Notes: generated from the sequence alone by a model not told the origin. Counted from the stretch's first letter, positions 17,325 through 26,850 are shown. The stretch is 64,000 nucleotides of DNA from JAVBME01 sp031552765 (GCA_031552765.1 JAVBME010000008.1:186001-250000); one strand, 5' to 3'. Translations and numbers: made by a program.

Positions 17325-18977
17325 TTATTCCTCAGAAGAAATCCACGTCCGCAAGGTTGCATTGAATTCCTCCGGCTGTTTTGCCGCCCACTCTTCGATA
17401 GCAGCTTTTTTCGCCATTATCTCACGTTCTTCAGGAGACATATCCCTACCGGAAGCTAAATCCAACGACGGCTCGTCATGGACAAGACCGTCATCGCTAA
17501 CTGCCGCTGCAAAAGGCGTCCTAACCATATTTCCCCTTTTTGCCTCTTCTTCCTGCAAGCGCTGTTGCTCGGCCAGCAAAGCTTTTTTCTTGCGGCGGGA
17601 AAATATAAGCCAGGCAATAATCCCTGCAATGATAAGCAATACCGGCAAACCGTATATGAGATAGTTCATAACCTGCTGGCTGGCGGCCTGCATCTGCATT
17701 TGCTGCTGCCGCGCCGCTTCCGCAGGCGAAATGCTGAACGGCACTCTTTCGACAGATATCATGTCGCCGCGGGTCACGTTAAACCCGGCAGCCGACGCCA
17801 CTACCCGTGAAATGCCCTCCTGCTGCGCAGGGGTAAGAGTTTCGTCAATGAAAACAGCTACCGTAACCCGTTTTATTGATACAGGCTGCTGGATTATCTT
17901 TTCCTTTGTTTCGGTTATTTCATAGTTGCGAGTACTTTCTTTGCGTTCATAGTTAGACTGACCCTGCTGGTTTGTTGTTGTCGGGTAACCCGGGATATTG
18001 CTGGTAGTACCCGGCGGTCCGCCTGCCGGGGGCGGTGCGCCGCCCTGGTAGGTCTCCGTAGTATCCTGACTGCTGCGCAAAATACCTCTATCTTCGGTAG
18101 TTGGCTCAAAAGTCTGCCGGTCGATAAGCCTCCTGTCGAAATTAAGCTCGACAGTTACCCTGGCAACCGCTTTTTTCTCGCCCAGCGAGTTGTCGAGCAG
18201 TGTTTGGACATTTTCTTGCATTTCGGCTTGTATTTCGCGCGTCAGATTAAAGTAAAATTTCGACATTTTACTTGTATCGACGTTATTTTCTTTTTCCGCC
18301 GCTTCTTTGCTTGTCTCTTCTTCCGGCAGGTTCAAAACTTTAGCAAAACCGTCGATCAGGGTGATATTTTCAGTTTTGAGCCCCTGCACGCTGTGCGATA
18401 CTAGGTTTACTATGCCCTGGACTTGTTTTTTATTAAGCGTAGCGCCCGATTTTATTTGCAGCATAACAGAAGCGCTGGCCGGTTTTTCGTTCTTTTTATA
18501 CAGGCTGTCTTCCGGCATTACTATATGGACGCGGGCAGACTCTATTTCCTGTATCTGCTCTATCGTCCTGGCCAGTTCCCCCTGCAAAGCTTGCAGATAG
18601 TTGACTTTGTTCTGAAATTCAGTTGTACCGAACTTATTTTCTTCAAACAGCTCGAAGCCTTTTTTGCCCCGGGGCAACCCCTGCGAGGCCAAATCCATTC
18701 TGAGCTGGTACACATCTTTTTGCGAAACCAAAATAGACGATCCATTATCAGCGATCTCGTACGGCGTTTTATTTTCTTTAAGTCTTGCTACGATATCCCC
18801 GGCGTCCTTGGTCTCCAGTTTGGTATAAAGCGGAACGTAGTTAGCTTTACCGCCAATCCAATAACTCCATCCCAATATGGCTGCAAAAACCGCTACAGCG
18901 CTAATAGCTAAAAAGAGTTTTTGGCGGTTACCCAAACCACCCCAAAGACTCTGGAATTGTTCCTTAAGCTCGGCCAT
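17325..18977 (-). CDS. fliF: Flagellar MS-ring protein FliF
   Basis: FliF builds the membrane-embedded MS ring. The 550-aa product has an N-terminal membrane helix (about 20-43), ring-building motifs including YVPLYTKLETKDAGDIVARLKENKTPYEI and ESARVHIVMPEDSLY, a Pro/Gly-rich loop near 315-340, a second membrane helix near 440-460 (LIYGLPVLLIIAGIIAWLIF), and a C-terminal tail EFNATLRTWISSEE that docks with FliG. It lies directly upstream of fliG. Confidence 0.97.
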   Translation of the reverse strand: MAELKEQFQSLWGGLGNRQKLFLAISAVAVFAAILGWSYWIGGKANYVPLYTKLETKDAGDIVARLKENKTPYEIADNGSSILVSQKDVYQLRMDLASQGLPRGKKGFELFEENKFGTTEFQNKVNYLQALQGELARTIEQIQEIESARVHIVMPEDSLYKKNEKPASASVMLQIKSGATLNKKQVQGIVNLVSHSVQGLKTENITLIDGFAKVLNLPEEETSKEAAEKENNVDTSKMSKFYFNLTREIQAEMQENVQTLLDNSLGEKKAVARVTVELNFDRRLIDRQTFEPTTEDRGILRSSQDTTETYQGGAPPPAGGPPGTTSNIPGYPTTTNQQGQSNYERKESTRNYEITETKEKIIQQPVSIKRVTVAVFIDETLTPAQQEGISRVVASAAGFNVTRGDMISVERVPFSISPAEAARQQQMQMQAASQQVMNYLIYGLPVLLIIAGIIAWLIFSRRKKKALLAEQQRLQEEEAKRGNMVRTPFAAAVSDDGLVHDEPSLDLASGRDMSPEEREIMAKKAAIEEWAAKQPEEFNATLRTWISSEE

Positions 18978-19017
18978 CCTTTACATCCTTTCAGGTACTC
19001 TTAGCTGGATTATATTA

Positions 19018-19320
19018 CTACATCTGCATACGCATCATTTCCTGATACGCTTCAACAACCTTATTGCGCACCTGAACCGTAAGCTGCAAGGCAACAGACG
19101 CCTTTTCCGCCGCGATCATCACTTCCGACACGTCCTCTAGCCTGCCGGCGGCCAAATCTATATTTTTCTGTGCAGATACTTTTTGTAGACCGTCAACATC
19201 GCTTATGGCTGCACTGAGCATCTCGCCAAAGCTTTTTTCCTCCGAAGCGCTTTTTATATCTACCGGCTCGAACAGGCTGCCGGTCGTAAAAACAGGTACG
19301 GCCAATTTGTCGATTTTCAT
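19018..19320 (-). CDS. fliE: Flagellar hook-basal body junction protein FliE
   Basis: FliE connects the MS ring to the rod. This 100-aa product has the family features SFGEMLSAAISDVDGLQ, LEDVSEVMIAAEKASVALQLTVQVRNKVVEAYQEMMRMQM. Length is typical. It sits between flgC and fliF as in nearly all Firmicutes. Confidence 0.96.
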   Translation of the reverse strand: MKIDKLAVPVFTTGSLFEPVDIKSASEEKSFGEMLSAAISDVDGLQKVSAQKNIDLAAGRLEDVSEVMIAAEKASVALQLTVQVRNKVVEAYQEMMRMQM

Positions 19321-19349
19321 CTAACTATACCTCCGTATGCTGGATATTA

Positions 19350-19784
19350 TTACCGTCCTATTTCCAAAGCCTTGAGCGCCATGGTCTTGGCGGAACCTAC
19401 AGCAGCCACATTGGCTTCATAGGAACGCGAAGCAGTTATCATATCGACCATCTCCGCTACTATATTGACATTGGGCATGTGCACGTAGCCTTTTCCGTCG
19501 GCGTCAGGGTGATTGGGGTCATATACTATCGGCGAAGCGGTATTGTCCTCTACAATGCCCACAACGCGCACGCCTTTGCCGGCCTGCATTTTTTCCGCCA
19601 GCATACGGCCGAAGTCATTCACTTCGTCACGCGGCGCATAAACGACGATTTGACGTTTATATGGACCGCCTTTAGCTGTACGTGTAGTATTGACATTAGC
19701 CAGATTGTTAGCGATGACGTCAAGGCGCAGCCTTTCTGCTGTCATACCCGAACCGGCGGCATCTATAGCGCCAAACATGCTCAT
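19350..19784 (-). CDS. flgC: Flagellar rod protein FlgC
   Basis: FlgC is a proximal rod subunit. The 144-aa product begins with the axial motif AIDAAGSGMTAERLRLDVIANNLANVNTTRT and ends with NIVAEMVDMITASRSYEANVAAVGSAKTMALKALEIGR, both diagnostic of the rod/hook family. It follows flgB by 15 bp. Confidence 0.97.
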   Translation of the reverse strand: MSMFGAIDAAGSGMTAERLRLDVIANNLANVNTTRTAKGGPYKRQIVVYAPRDEVNDFGRMLAEKMQAGKGVRVVGIVEDNTASPIVYDPNHPDADGKGYVHMPNVNIVAEMVDMITASRSYEANVAAVGSAKTMALKALEIGR

Positions 19785-19799
19785 TGTAAATCACTCCTG

Positions 19800-20249
19800 T
19801 TATCTGTTTTCTATGACGCTTCTAAGGCTGGTAAAATACCCGCCCACGCGCTGGGCAACAGCCTGGTAATAAATAGTGTTCTTGGCCATATCGGCCATTT
19901 CCGTGTCTATATCGACATTATTGCCATCTTTTCTCATAGTAAGTTCATCTACAGTGCGTACAGTCGCACCCAAAAAAGGCTCTCCTGTATAATCAGGCCT
20001 AGGCATAACGATATGCCGCCTGTTGGTAGTGGCCAACGGCAGCTTGCTGTTATCGAATACCGCTTCTTTTTGTTCAATATAATCAAGATAGTCTTTTAAA
20101 TAATCTTCAAAGGTTACTTCACTGCGTTTGAAATTTGGCGTGTCGATATTTGCTATATTATTGCTTATTACTTTGTGGCGTAAGCTAGAGACTTTCAGCG
20201 CGCTCTCCAATACTTTAAAGTGCTGCTGGCCAGTCAGAAAATCCAACAA
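19800..20249 (-). CDS. flgB: Flagellar rod protein FlgB
   Basis: FlgB is a proximal rod subunit and the first gene of this operon. The product shows VSSLRHKVISNNIANIDTPNFKRSEVTFEDYL and the C-terminal AKNTIYYQAVAQRVGGYFTSLRSVIENR. Two adjacent TTG codons (20249 and 20246) come 8-11 bases after GGAGGTG; an ATG at 20270 precedes that site and so is unlikely. With the TTG start the protein is ~149 aa. A promoter lies about 65 bp upstream. Confidence 0.95.
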   Translation of the reverse strand: MLDFLTGQQHFKVLESALKVSSLRHKVISNNIANIDTPNFKRSEVTFEDYLKDYLDYIEQKEAVFDNSKLPLATTNRRHIVMPRPDYTGEPFLGATVRTVDELTMRKDGNNVDIDTEMADMAKNTIYYQAVAQRVGGYFTSLRSVIENR

Positions 20250-20314
20250 TACAAAGACACCTCCAAACACTATATAGTGGTATAAATAAATCCGGCATAC
20301 AATATCTACTATAC

Positions 20315-20343
20315 ATTATAATTATTTCTTGACAATAAAACAA
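20315..20343 (-). promoter_or_regulatory. Candidate main promoter of the flagellar operon
   Basis: On the minus strand, TTGTTT (20338-20343), 17 bases, then TATAAT (20315-20320). It is the best match in the AT-rich 268-bp gap between codY and flgB. No clear sigma-28 (GCCGATAA-type) element was found in the gap, suggesting housekeeping transcription as in the Bacillus fla/che operon. Confidence 0.55.
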
Positions 20344-20497
20344 CAAAAATTTATGCAAATTTGCTGTCTATAGCCAAAAAAATGCTTAATAACAATAAAA
20401 AACCACGCTATTTACCGGCTATTTATACTTAAAACACCGATAAAAACTATGCTATTTATAAGGCTGATTCACCTTTCCCGTAAACACAATAAATAAA

Positions 20498-20511
20498 CAC
20501 AAATAATTGTG
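20498..20511 (-). terminator. Weak hairpin after codY
   Basis: A 5-bp stem (CACAA/TTGTG) with a 4-base loop lies just after the codY stop, and a T-rich run follows on the minus strand. It may terminate xerC-codY transcripts weakly; readthrough into the flagellar operon is conceivable. Confidence 0.3.
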
Positions 20512-20517
20512 CGTTTT

Positions 20518-21300
20518 TTACATTTTTTGCAATTCTTTCAAAATATACTCATTGAGGATCTTTATATATGTCCCCTTCATACCAAGGGATTTCGACTCTA
20601 TAACGCCGGCGCTTTCAAATTTGCGCAAAGCGTTAACTATCACCGAACGAGTTATGCCGACGCGGTCGGCGATCTTGCTCGCTACCAAAAGCCCCTCGTC
20701 GCCCTCGAGTTCATTGAGTATATGGGTCATGGCCTCCAGTTCGGAATAAGATAGGGTCGCCAAAGCTACTTGCATAGTGGCTTTTTTACGGGCCATTTCT
20801 TCGATTTTTTCTGTGCGTTCACGCAAAATCTCTATCCCGGCCACAGTAGCTCCGTATTCTGCGACCAAAAGGTCGTCGTCGGTATATTCCTGGTCAAACT
20901 TTCCTATTACCAGCGTCCCGATCCTTTCACCGTTGCCATATACGGGAATGATGGTAGTATGTTTTTCGCCAAACAGGCACTCTGTCCCTTGACTAAACGC
21001 GCACATGTGTTTTTTCAGCGCAATATTGGAAGTTGTTTCACTTATCTTTATCAGCCATTCAACGTAATATTCAGGGAATTGCCTTACATGTATTACTTTT
21101 TCCAGCATTATGTTACATTCAAAGGCGTCAAGCAACGCATAGCCCAAAATAGCGCCGTCTTTTGACGCAATATAGACATTGGACGAAAGCGTCTCGCTCA
21201 GCAACAACGCCACATCGGTATAATCAACGCTTCCGGATTTTTGTAAGAGACGGTTTATTTTACGGGTTTTTTCTAATATTGTAAGTTGAGCCATTGCCAT
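20518..21300 (-). CDS. codY: GTP/branched-chain amino acid sensing repressor CodY
   Basis: CodY is the global Firmicute nutritional regulator. It senses branched-chain amino acids through its N-terminal GAF domain (about 1-155) and DNA through a winged helix near 205-235, where LVASKIADRVGITRSVIVNA and SAGVIESKSLGMKGTYIKILN are almost invariant in the family. It is 260 aa, normal. It directly follows xerC (34 bp) without the hslV-hslU pair seen between them in Bacillus. A possible CodY box lies upstream of xerC, hinting at autoregulation. Confidence 0.97.
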   Translation of the reverse strand: MAMAQLTILEKTRKINRLLQKSGSVDYTDVALLLSETLSSNVYIASKDGAILGYALLDAFECNIMLEKVIHVRQFPEYYVEWLIKISETTSNIALKKHMCAFSQGTECLFGEKHTTIIPVYGNGERIGTLVIGKFDQEYTDDDLLVAEYGATVAGIEILRERTEKIEEMARKKATMQVALATLSYSELEAMTHILNELEGDEGLLVASKIADRVGITRSVIVNALRKFESAGVIESKSLGMKGTYIKILNEYILKELQKM

Positions 21301-21334
21301 ACTCCACCTTCCATTATTTTGCTAAAGTATTGAA

Positions 21335-22255
21335 TCAAGCACGTGGATGGGATTTTTTATAAGCCGCCGACATCCTCTCGGCGCTTATATGCGTATAAAT
21401 CTGTGTCGTGGAAAGGCTCGCGTGTCCCAACATTTCCTGTACGCTGCGCAAATCTGCTCCATTGTCTAACAGGTGGGTAGCGAAAGTATGCCTTATACTA
21501 TGCGGGCTTACCTTCTTCTGGATCGCCATGATGTTTATATATTTTTCCAAAATACGGCGCACGCTGCGGTCGGTAAGCTGTCCACCCCGATTGTTGACAA
21601 ACAATTTTCCATGGTCTTTTACTGAGTAACGGGCCATTAGAACCGCGCGTGTTTTCCGCATGTAATTTTTTAAAACATCTACCGCTGTATTCCCTATAGG
21701 AACAATGCGTTCTTTATTTCCTTTGCCCAATAAAAGAACATACCTGTTTGCAAAATCAACATTTATTACCGGTATGCCTACAAGTTCCGCCACACGGCAG
21801 CCTGTAGCGTAAAGCATTTCCAGTACGGCCGAATCGCGTCGGCCCAATTCATCGTTATTTTGCAGGGAAAACAGTTCCTCGATCTCCACAGTTTCCAAAA
21901 ATACCGGTAGTTTCTTCTCCAGTTTTGGTGTTTTTACTTTTGCAAAGGGGTTTTTTTCTATCTTGCCTTCCCGCAGTAAAAATTTACAAAAAGAACGCAG
22001 CGCGGAAATCTTGCGCGCTATGGTACGCCTGGCATATTTGTTTTCATTAAGATATGCCAAATATGCCCGAATATCAAGTGAAGTTAAAGCATAAAAAGAA
22101 AAAGCGGCAGTGAATTTATCACGTGTGAAAGAAAAAAAGCTCTCAAGATCGCCCATATAGCTTTTTAAAGTATTTTCCGAAGCATTTTTTTCTATCTGCA
22201 AAAAAAGCATAAACTGCTTTACTTCCCCGGAAATATTACTATTATCAAACCGCAT
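21335..22255 (-). CDS. xerC: Tyrosine recombinase XerC
   Basis: XerC resolves chromosome dimers at dif. The 306-aa protein has an N-terminal SAM-like DNA-binding domain and a complete catalytic set: Arg154 (TGCRVAELVG), Lys178 (LLGKGN), His252 and Arg255 (PHSIRHTFATHLL), His278 (LGHASLSTT) and the nucleophile Tyr287 (QIYTHI). The position before codY matches codV of Bacillus, which supports a housekeeping Xer role over an integron or phage integrase. Confidence 0.93.
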   Translation of the reverse strand: MRFDNSNISGEVKQFMLFLQIEKNASENTLKSYMGDLESFFSFTRDKFTAAFSFYALTSLDIRAYLAYLNENKYARRTIARKISALRSFCKFLLREGKIEKNPFAKVKTPKLEKKLPVFLETVEIEELFSLQNNDELGRRDSAVLEMLYATGCRVAELVGIPVINVDFANRYVLLLGKGNKERIVPIGNTAVDVLKNYMRKTRAVLMARYSVKDHGKLFVNNRGGQLTDRSVRRILEKYINIMAIQKKVSPHSIRHTFATHLLDNGADLRSVQEMLGHASLSTTQIYTHISAERMSAAYKKSHPRA

Positions 22256-22274
22256 AAAACCACTGCTTTATTAA

Positions 22275-22289
22275 AATTTTTGGAAAATA
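22275..22289. promoter_or_regulatory. Candidate CodY-binding box upstream of xerC-codY
   Basis: The 15 bases AATTTTTGGAAAATA match the known CodY consensus AATTTTCWGAAAATT at 12 of 15 positions. They lie 20 bp before the xerC start, and just downstream of a TATAAT (minus strand, 22298-22303) that lacks a good -35. A site there could block the promoter or elongation. Based on sequence match only. Confidence 0.4.
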
Positions 22290-22341
22290 TCCCTATTATT
22301 ATAATGTTTTATTTTAGCATGATACTAGAAAATATACAAGA

Positions 22342-23691
22342 CTAGCGCGATAAATTCTGCTTGAATTCCTGTAAAGACTCCAGCGCTCTTTCCGCTATTT
22401 TAATATTTTTATTCTTTTTGCCTTTTACCTTGTAAGGCAAAGGCGGCATTATGCCAAAGTTTATATTCATGGGTTGAAAATTTTTAACTTCCGGCGAACT
22501 AACATAAAAGCATAAAGAACCTATTGCCGTTTCTCTAGGAAATCCCTGGCTCTTTTGCCCGGCAAAAATTTTAGCGGCACTAAGGCCGGCTGCCAAGCCG
22601 GAAGCCGCCGACTCCACATATCCTTCCACTCCAGTTACCTGCCCGGCAAAAAACAGACTTGCATTTTTATTAAACGAAAAATCACTATTCAACAGTTGCG
22701 GCGAATTTATAAAAGTATTTCTATGCATAACGCCATAACGCAGGAATTGCGCTTTTTCCAGCCCCGGTATCATGCCAAAAACACGTTTTTGTTCCGGCCA
22801 TTTCAAATGCGTCTGAAAGCCCACTATGTTATAGACCGAAGCCGCGGCATCATCCTGGCGCAGTTGTACTACGGCATACGGTTCTTCTCCTGTACGCGGG
22901 TCGACCAGCCCTACCGGCTTTAAAGGGCCAAAACGCATGGTGTCCTCTCCGCGTCGGGCCATTTCTTCGATAGGCATGCAACCTTCAAAATATACCTCTT
23001 TTTCAAATTCTTCCCGTTCCGCGACCTGCGCTCCAATGAGCTGCTCGCGAAAAGCCAGGTACTCTTCCCTGTTGAGCGGGCAATTTATATAATCGCCCCC
23101 ACCCTTATCATAGCGGGAAGCCATAAATATCTTGCCATCATCCAAAGAATCTCTCGACAGTAAAGGAGCGGCCGCATCATAGAAATAAAGGTGTTCCTGG
23201 CCGGTCAGCCGCATTATGCATGCCGCCATTTTAGGAGATGTAAGAGGGCCTGTCGCAACAATAACAGGCCCGGTAAAATCAGCCAGACCAGTTGCTTCTT
23301 CGTTGACAAAATCAACTAGTTCGTGCCGCAGTAATGTTTTTGTTATATAACGGGAAAAAGCCTCTCTATCTACGGCAAGGGCTCCGCCGGCCGGTATTTG
23401 TGTAGCGTACGCAGCCTCCATGACCAGAGAATCCATCATGGCCAGCTCTTTTTTTAACAACCCTACCGCATTTTCTACATTGGCCGCCCGCAAAGAATTG
23501 CTGCACACAAGTTCGGCAAAAAGCTCTGTCTTATGGGCGGGCGTATTGATTTTAGGGCGCATTTCATAAAGCCGCACCGGTACATTGCGGATAGCAAGCT
23601 GCCAGGCCGCTTCCACGCCGGCCAGCCCCGCCCCGATCACTGTTACAAAGTCATTTTTTCTTTTTTGCGCTTGCACTTTTCTTCTTTCCAT
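22342..23691 (-). CDS. trmFO: Folate-dependent tRNA (uracil-54-C5)-methyltransferase TrmFO
   Basis: TrmFO makes ribothymidine at tRNA position 54 using methylenetetrahydrofolate and FAD. The 449-aa product opens with the dinucleotide-binding fold VTVIGAGLAGVEAAWQLA; other family stretches are YEMRPKINTPAHKT, ELVCSNSLRA and GYVESAASGLAAGLSAA. It overlaps the 3' end of topA by 41 bp from the ATG at 23691; a GTG five codons later is an alternative. Order dprA-topA-trmFO-xerC is standard in Firmicutes. Confidence 0.96.
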   Translation of the reverse strand: MERRKVQAQKRKNDFVTVIGAGLAGVEAAWQLAIRNVPVRLYEMRPKINTPAHKTELFAELVCSNSLRAANVENAVGLLKKELAMMDSLVMEAAYATQIPAGGALAVDREAFSRYITKTLLRHELVDFVNEEATGLADFTGPVIVATGPLTSPKMAACIMRLTGQEHLYFYDAAAPLLSRDSLDDGKIFMASRYDKGGGDYINCPLNREEYLAFREQLIGAQVAEREEFEKEVYFEGCMPIEEMARRGEDTMRFGPLKPVGLVDPRTGEEPYAVVQLRQDDAAASVYNIVGFQTHLKWPEQKRVFGMIPGLEKAQFLRYGVMHRNTFINSPQLLNSDFSFNKNASLFFAGQVTGVEGYVESAASGLAAGLSAAKIFAGQKSQGFPRETAIGSLCFYVSSPEVKNFQPMNINFGIMPPLPYKVKGKKNKNIKIAERALESLQEFKQNLSR

Positions 23692-25753
23692 TCACACAAT
23701 TTTCATTGATACACTGTAATACAGTCTTACCGCTTTTTTCTTGATGTTCAGCCATTATACCGCCACATTTTTCGCATTTTTGGTCTGTAGGCTTATCCCA
23801 GGTGACAAATTCACATCCGGGATATTTTTCGCAACCATAAAACCGGCGGCCACGCTTGGTTTTCCGCTCCACTACTTCGCCGTCACATAAAGGACAGGGC
23901 ACGCCTATTTTTTTCAAGATAGGCTTGGCATTGCGGCAGGCCGGAAAGCCGGGACAAGCCAGGAAACTGCCAAAACGGCCGCTTTTTATCACCATAAGAC
24001 GGCCGCATTTTTCGCATGGTATATCGGATACCTCCGGCGGGATCTCCACAGTGCCTATTTTATCTTCGGCGACTGCCAGCGTTTTGGCAAACGGTTGGTA
24101 AAAACGGTCTAAAACTTCGTTCTTTTCCTTGTCGCCCTCTGCTATGTCATCAAGGCTTTTTTCCATGTTGGCGGAAAATTCCACGTCGATGATATCTGTA
24201 AAGTACTCTGCCAGCATTTGCACTACCAGACAGCCCAGTTCGGTTGGCAGAAATTTTTTATCTTCTTTTTCCACATAGCCGCGCTCTAATATGGTATTGA
24301 TGATCGGCGCGTAAGTACTTGGCCGGCCGATACCGTTTTCTTCCAGTTTTTTAACCAGGCTGGCCTCGGTATAACGCGGCGCCGGCTCGGTAAAGTGTTG
24401 CTGGGCCGGTAAAACTTTATCAAGAAGTAAAGCTTGCCCGTTTTTCAAAAGAGGAATGGAAATCTCTTTTTCTTTTTCTTCATCTTTTTTATTGTATACG
24501 GCGAGAAAACCGTCAAATTTCAATACCGAACCTGCCGCCCGCAGTCCCAAATCATCCGCCGAGACATCGACCGTAGTGGTGTCAAACACGGCAGCCGACA
24601 TCTGGCTGGCCAAAAAACGCTGCCAGACCATTGCATACAGCCTCAGTTGGTCGCGCGTCAAATATTCTTTCATAGTATCCGGGTTTTTGAGCACATCTGT
24701 AGGCCTTATAGCTTCATGGGCGTCCTGTGCGGATTTTTTAGAGGCATAATGCGGCGCCTTAGCCGGCATATAGCTTTTGCCGAACTTGCTTTCAATATAG
24801 CTTCTGGCATCCTCTTGCGCCGACTCGGCTACCCTTACGGAATCGGTACGCATATATGTAATAAGACCGACAGAACCGGCTGAACCAAGGCTGATGCCCT
24901 CGTACAACTGCTGTGCGACCATCATGGTCTTTTTGGTCGTAAATCCGAGTTTTCTCACAGCATCCTGCTGAAGGTTGCTGGTAGTATAAGGCGGCGCCGG
25001 GTTGCGCCTTCTCTCTTTACATATTACTTCTTCTACTTTATACGTAGCGGCGGCTAAAAGTTTTTCCAGGTTTTTCGCCTGTTTGCCGTCAGCTATTTTT
25101 ATTTTTTTGCCGCGTTCTTTTACCAGTTCGGCAGTGAAGACCGGCGCTTTAGACTTTTCCCGTAAATCTACCGCCAGCGTCCAGTATTCTTCCGGCACAA
25201 AATCCTGTATTTCTCTTTCCCGGTCGCAAATCAAACGTACCGCTACTGACTGTACACGCCCAGCGCTCAGTCCTTTTCTTATTTTTCGCCAAAGGAGCGG
25301 GCTTAGCTTATAACCGACCATGCGGTCAAGAATACGCCGCGTCTGCTGGGCATCCACCATATCGGCGTCTATTTTGCGCGGATGTTTTATCGCCTGCTGT
25401 ACAGCTTTTTGCGTTATTTCATTGAATATGACACGGCAAGCCTGGTCTTGCGGCAAGTCTAAAAGAAAAGCCAGATGCCAGGCGATAGCCTCCCCTTCAC
25501 GGTCCGGGTCAGTCGCCAAGAATATTTTATCCGCTTTTTTAGCGGCGGCTTTGAGTTCTTTTATCAAATCGCCTTTGTTGCGGATATTTATATATTTTGC
25601 CTGGTAATCCTTCTCCACGTCAACGCCAAACTGGCTTTTGGGAAGATCACGCAGATGGCCCATCGACGCTTTGACAAAATAGTTTTTACCCAAAAATTTT
25701 TCAATAGTTTTTGCTTTTGCCGGTGATTCGACTATAACAAGCGTTTTACTCAC
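23651..25753 (-). CDS. topA: DNA topoisomerase I
   Basis: Type IA topoisomerase that relaxes negative supercoils. The 700-aa protein has the TOPRIM domain (VESPAKAKTIEKFLG; later ATDPDREGEAIAWHL), the active-site Tyr in GLITYMRTDSVRVAE, and three C-terminal zinc ribbons (CEKCGRLM...CPGFPAC; CPLCDGE...CEKYPGC; CEKCGGIM...CINENC), followed by a lysine-rich tail. The start is GTG, sharing one base with the stop of dprA (TAGTG), so the genes are translationally coupled. Confidence 0.97.
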   Translation of the reverse strand: MSKTLVIVESPAKAKTIEKFLGKNYFVKASMGHLRDLPKSQFGVDVEKDYQAKYINIRNKGDLIKELKAAAKKADKIFLATDPDREGEAIAWHLAFLLDLPQDQACRVIFNEITQKAVQQAIKHPRKIDADMVDAQQTRRILDRMVGYKLSPLLWRKIRKGLSAGRVQSVAVRLICDREREIQDFVPEEYWTLAVDLREKSKAPVFTAELVKERGKKIKIADGKQAKNLEKLLAAATYKVEEVICKERRRNPAPPYTTSNLQQDAVRKLGFTTKKTMMVAQQLYEGISLGSAGSVGLITYMRTDSVRVAESAQEDARSYIESKFGKSYMPAKAPHYASKKSAQDAHEAIRPTDVLKNPDTMKEYLTRDQLRLYAMVWQRFLASQMSAAVFDTTTVDVSADDLGLRAAGSVLKFDGFLAVYNKKDEEKEKEISIPLLKNGQALLLDKVLPAQQHFTEPAPRYTEASLVKKLEENGIGRPSTYAPIINTILERGYVEKEDKKFLPTELGCLVVQMLAEYFTDIIDVEFSANMEKSLDDIAEGDKEKNEVLDRFYQPFAKTLAVAEDKIGTVEIPPEVSDIPCEKCGRLMVIKSGRFGSFLACPGFPACRNAKPILKKIGVPCPLCDGEVVERKTKRGRRFYGCEKYPGCEFVTWDKPTDQKCEKCGGIMAEHQEKSGKTVLQCINENCVNGKKKSASAKKKK

Positions 25754-26850
25754 TACGCCATCCCCCTCTGTTGCAAAAGATACCGGCCTTCCATAGCTTT
25801 TATCCAGCCGGTGAGTTCCAGTTCCAGCAAAGCACAGTTTACCTTGTCCGGAGCCAGGCCGCTTTTGTCTGCCAATTCCTCAACACAGGCCGCCTGACCG
25901 TCAACAAATAAACGCAGGATTTTTCCCGCATCGCCTGCCGGCATTTGGATTTCACATTTTCTTTGTTCGCCGCCCGCGCCAAAAGGCAACCGGCCAAGGT
26001 CTTCCAGTATATCTTCCGGCCGGTCTACCAGCCGCGCCCCCTGTTTTATGAGATTGTGCCCGCCTATGCTGCCCGCTGAATAGATGCTGCCCGGGAGACA
26101 GTATACTTCCCGCCCGCTCTCTAGGGCAAAGTTGGCCGTAATCAAAGAACCGCTTTTCTTATTTGCCTCAACTACCAGCACGCCTTTGGATAGACCGCTG
26201 ATGATCCTGTTGCGGGCAGGAAACCGCCACGGCGCCGGTTCGGCGCCCGGCAGGTATTCAGAAAGCAAAGCGCCGCCTGTCTCCACTATTTCTTTAAATA
26301 ATTTTTTGTTTTCATAAGGATATGCTATGTCCAGCCCGCAGCCAAACACTGCGACAGTAGCGCAGCCGGACTCTAGGGCGCCCTTATGCGCTGCGGTATC
26401 TATTCCCTTGGCCCCGCCGCTGACCACTGTGACCGCGCGGCGGGAAAGGTCGGCGGCAAATTGTTTTGCCGCCGCTATGCCGTACGGACTGGCTTTACGC
26501 GAACCCACCATGGCTATTTTATCGCCTGCCGGCAAAAAACCGCAAATAAAAAGAGCTAACGGAGCGCGACCTGTATTTAAAAGCGCTTCCGGGTAATCCT
26601 TATCGGCGTATGTTATTATACGAAAATTTTTCTTTTGGCAAACTTGCGCCAGTTGTTCAGGCATCATCTTTTTACGGCCGACAGCAATACTGACCGCCAG
26701 TTGTCGGTCAGAACCCGCCGCTTTTTCCAAACGGTCAAAATCAGCCCGCCAAATGTCTTCGGCGGAATCAAACCGTTTCAGCAGTTCCGCTGTTTTAAAC
26801 AACCCGACGCCTTCCATATTGCACAATAAAGCCAGACAATATCTTTCCAA
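25753..26850 (-). CDS. dprA: DNA-processing protein DprA
   Basis: DprA loads RecA on incoming single-stranded DNA in natural transformation. The protein has the Rossmann-type core with VGSRKASPYG, VVSGGAKGIDTAAHKGALE, AVFGCGLDIAYPYENKKLF and RNRIISGLSKGVLVVEA, plus a C-terminal winged helix. The start is TTG at 26850 with AGAGGA 7 bases upstream; an earlier TTG at 26868 has no such site. With comM at 40.6 kb it hints at a transformation capability, though both genes are also widespread in non-competent species. Confidence 0.94.
   Translation of the reverse strand: MERYCLALLCNMEGVGLFKTAELLKRFDSAEDIWRADFDRLEKAAGSDRQLAVSIAVGRKKMMPEQLAQVCQKKNFRIITYADKDYPEALLNTGRAPLALFICGFLPAGDKIAMVGSRKASPYGIAAAKQFAADLSRRAVTVVSGGAKGIDTAAHKGALESGCATVAVFGCGLDIAYPYENKKLFKEIVETGGALLSEYLPGAEPAPWRFPARNRIISGLSKGVLVVEANKKSGSLITANFALESGREVYCLPGSIYSAGSIGGHNLIKQGARLVDRPEDILEDLGRLPFGAGGEQRKCEIQMPAGDAGKILRLFVDGQAACVEELADKSGLAPDKVNCALLELELTGWIKAMEGRYLLQQRGMA

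Noticed and set aside
20250..20517. Sigma-28 (SigD) promoter for the flagellar operon
   Set aside because: I saw GCCGGTAA near 20416 but no matching TAAA element at 14-16 bases; the sigma-A-type match at 20315-20343 is better.
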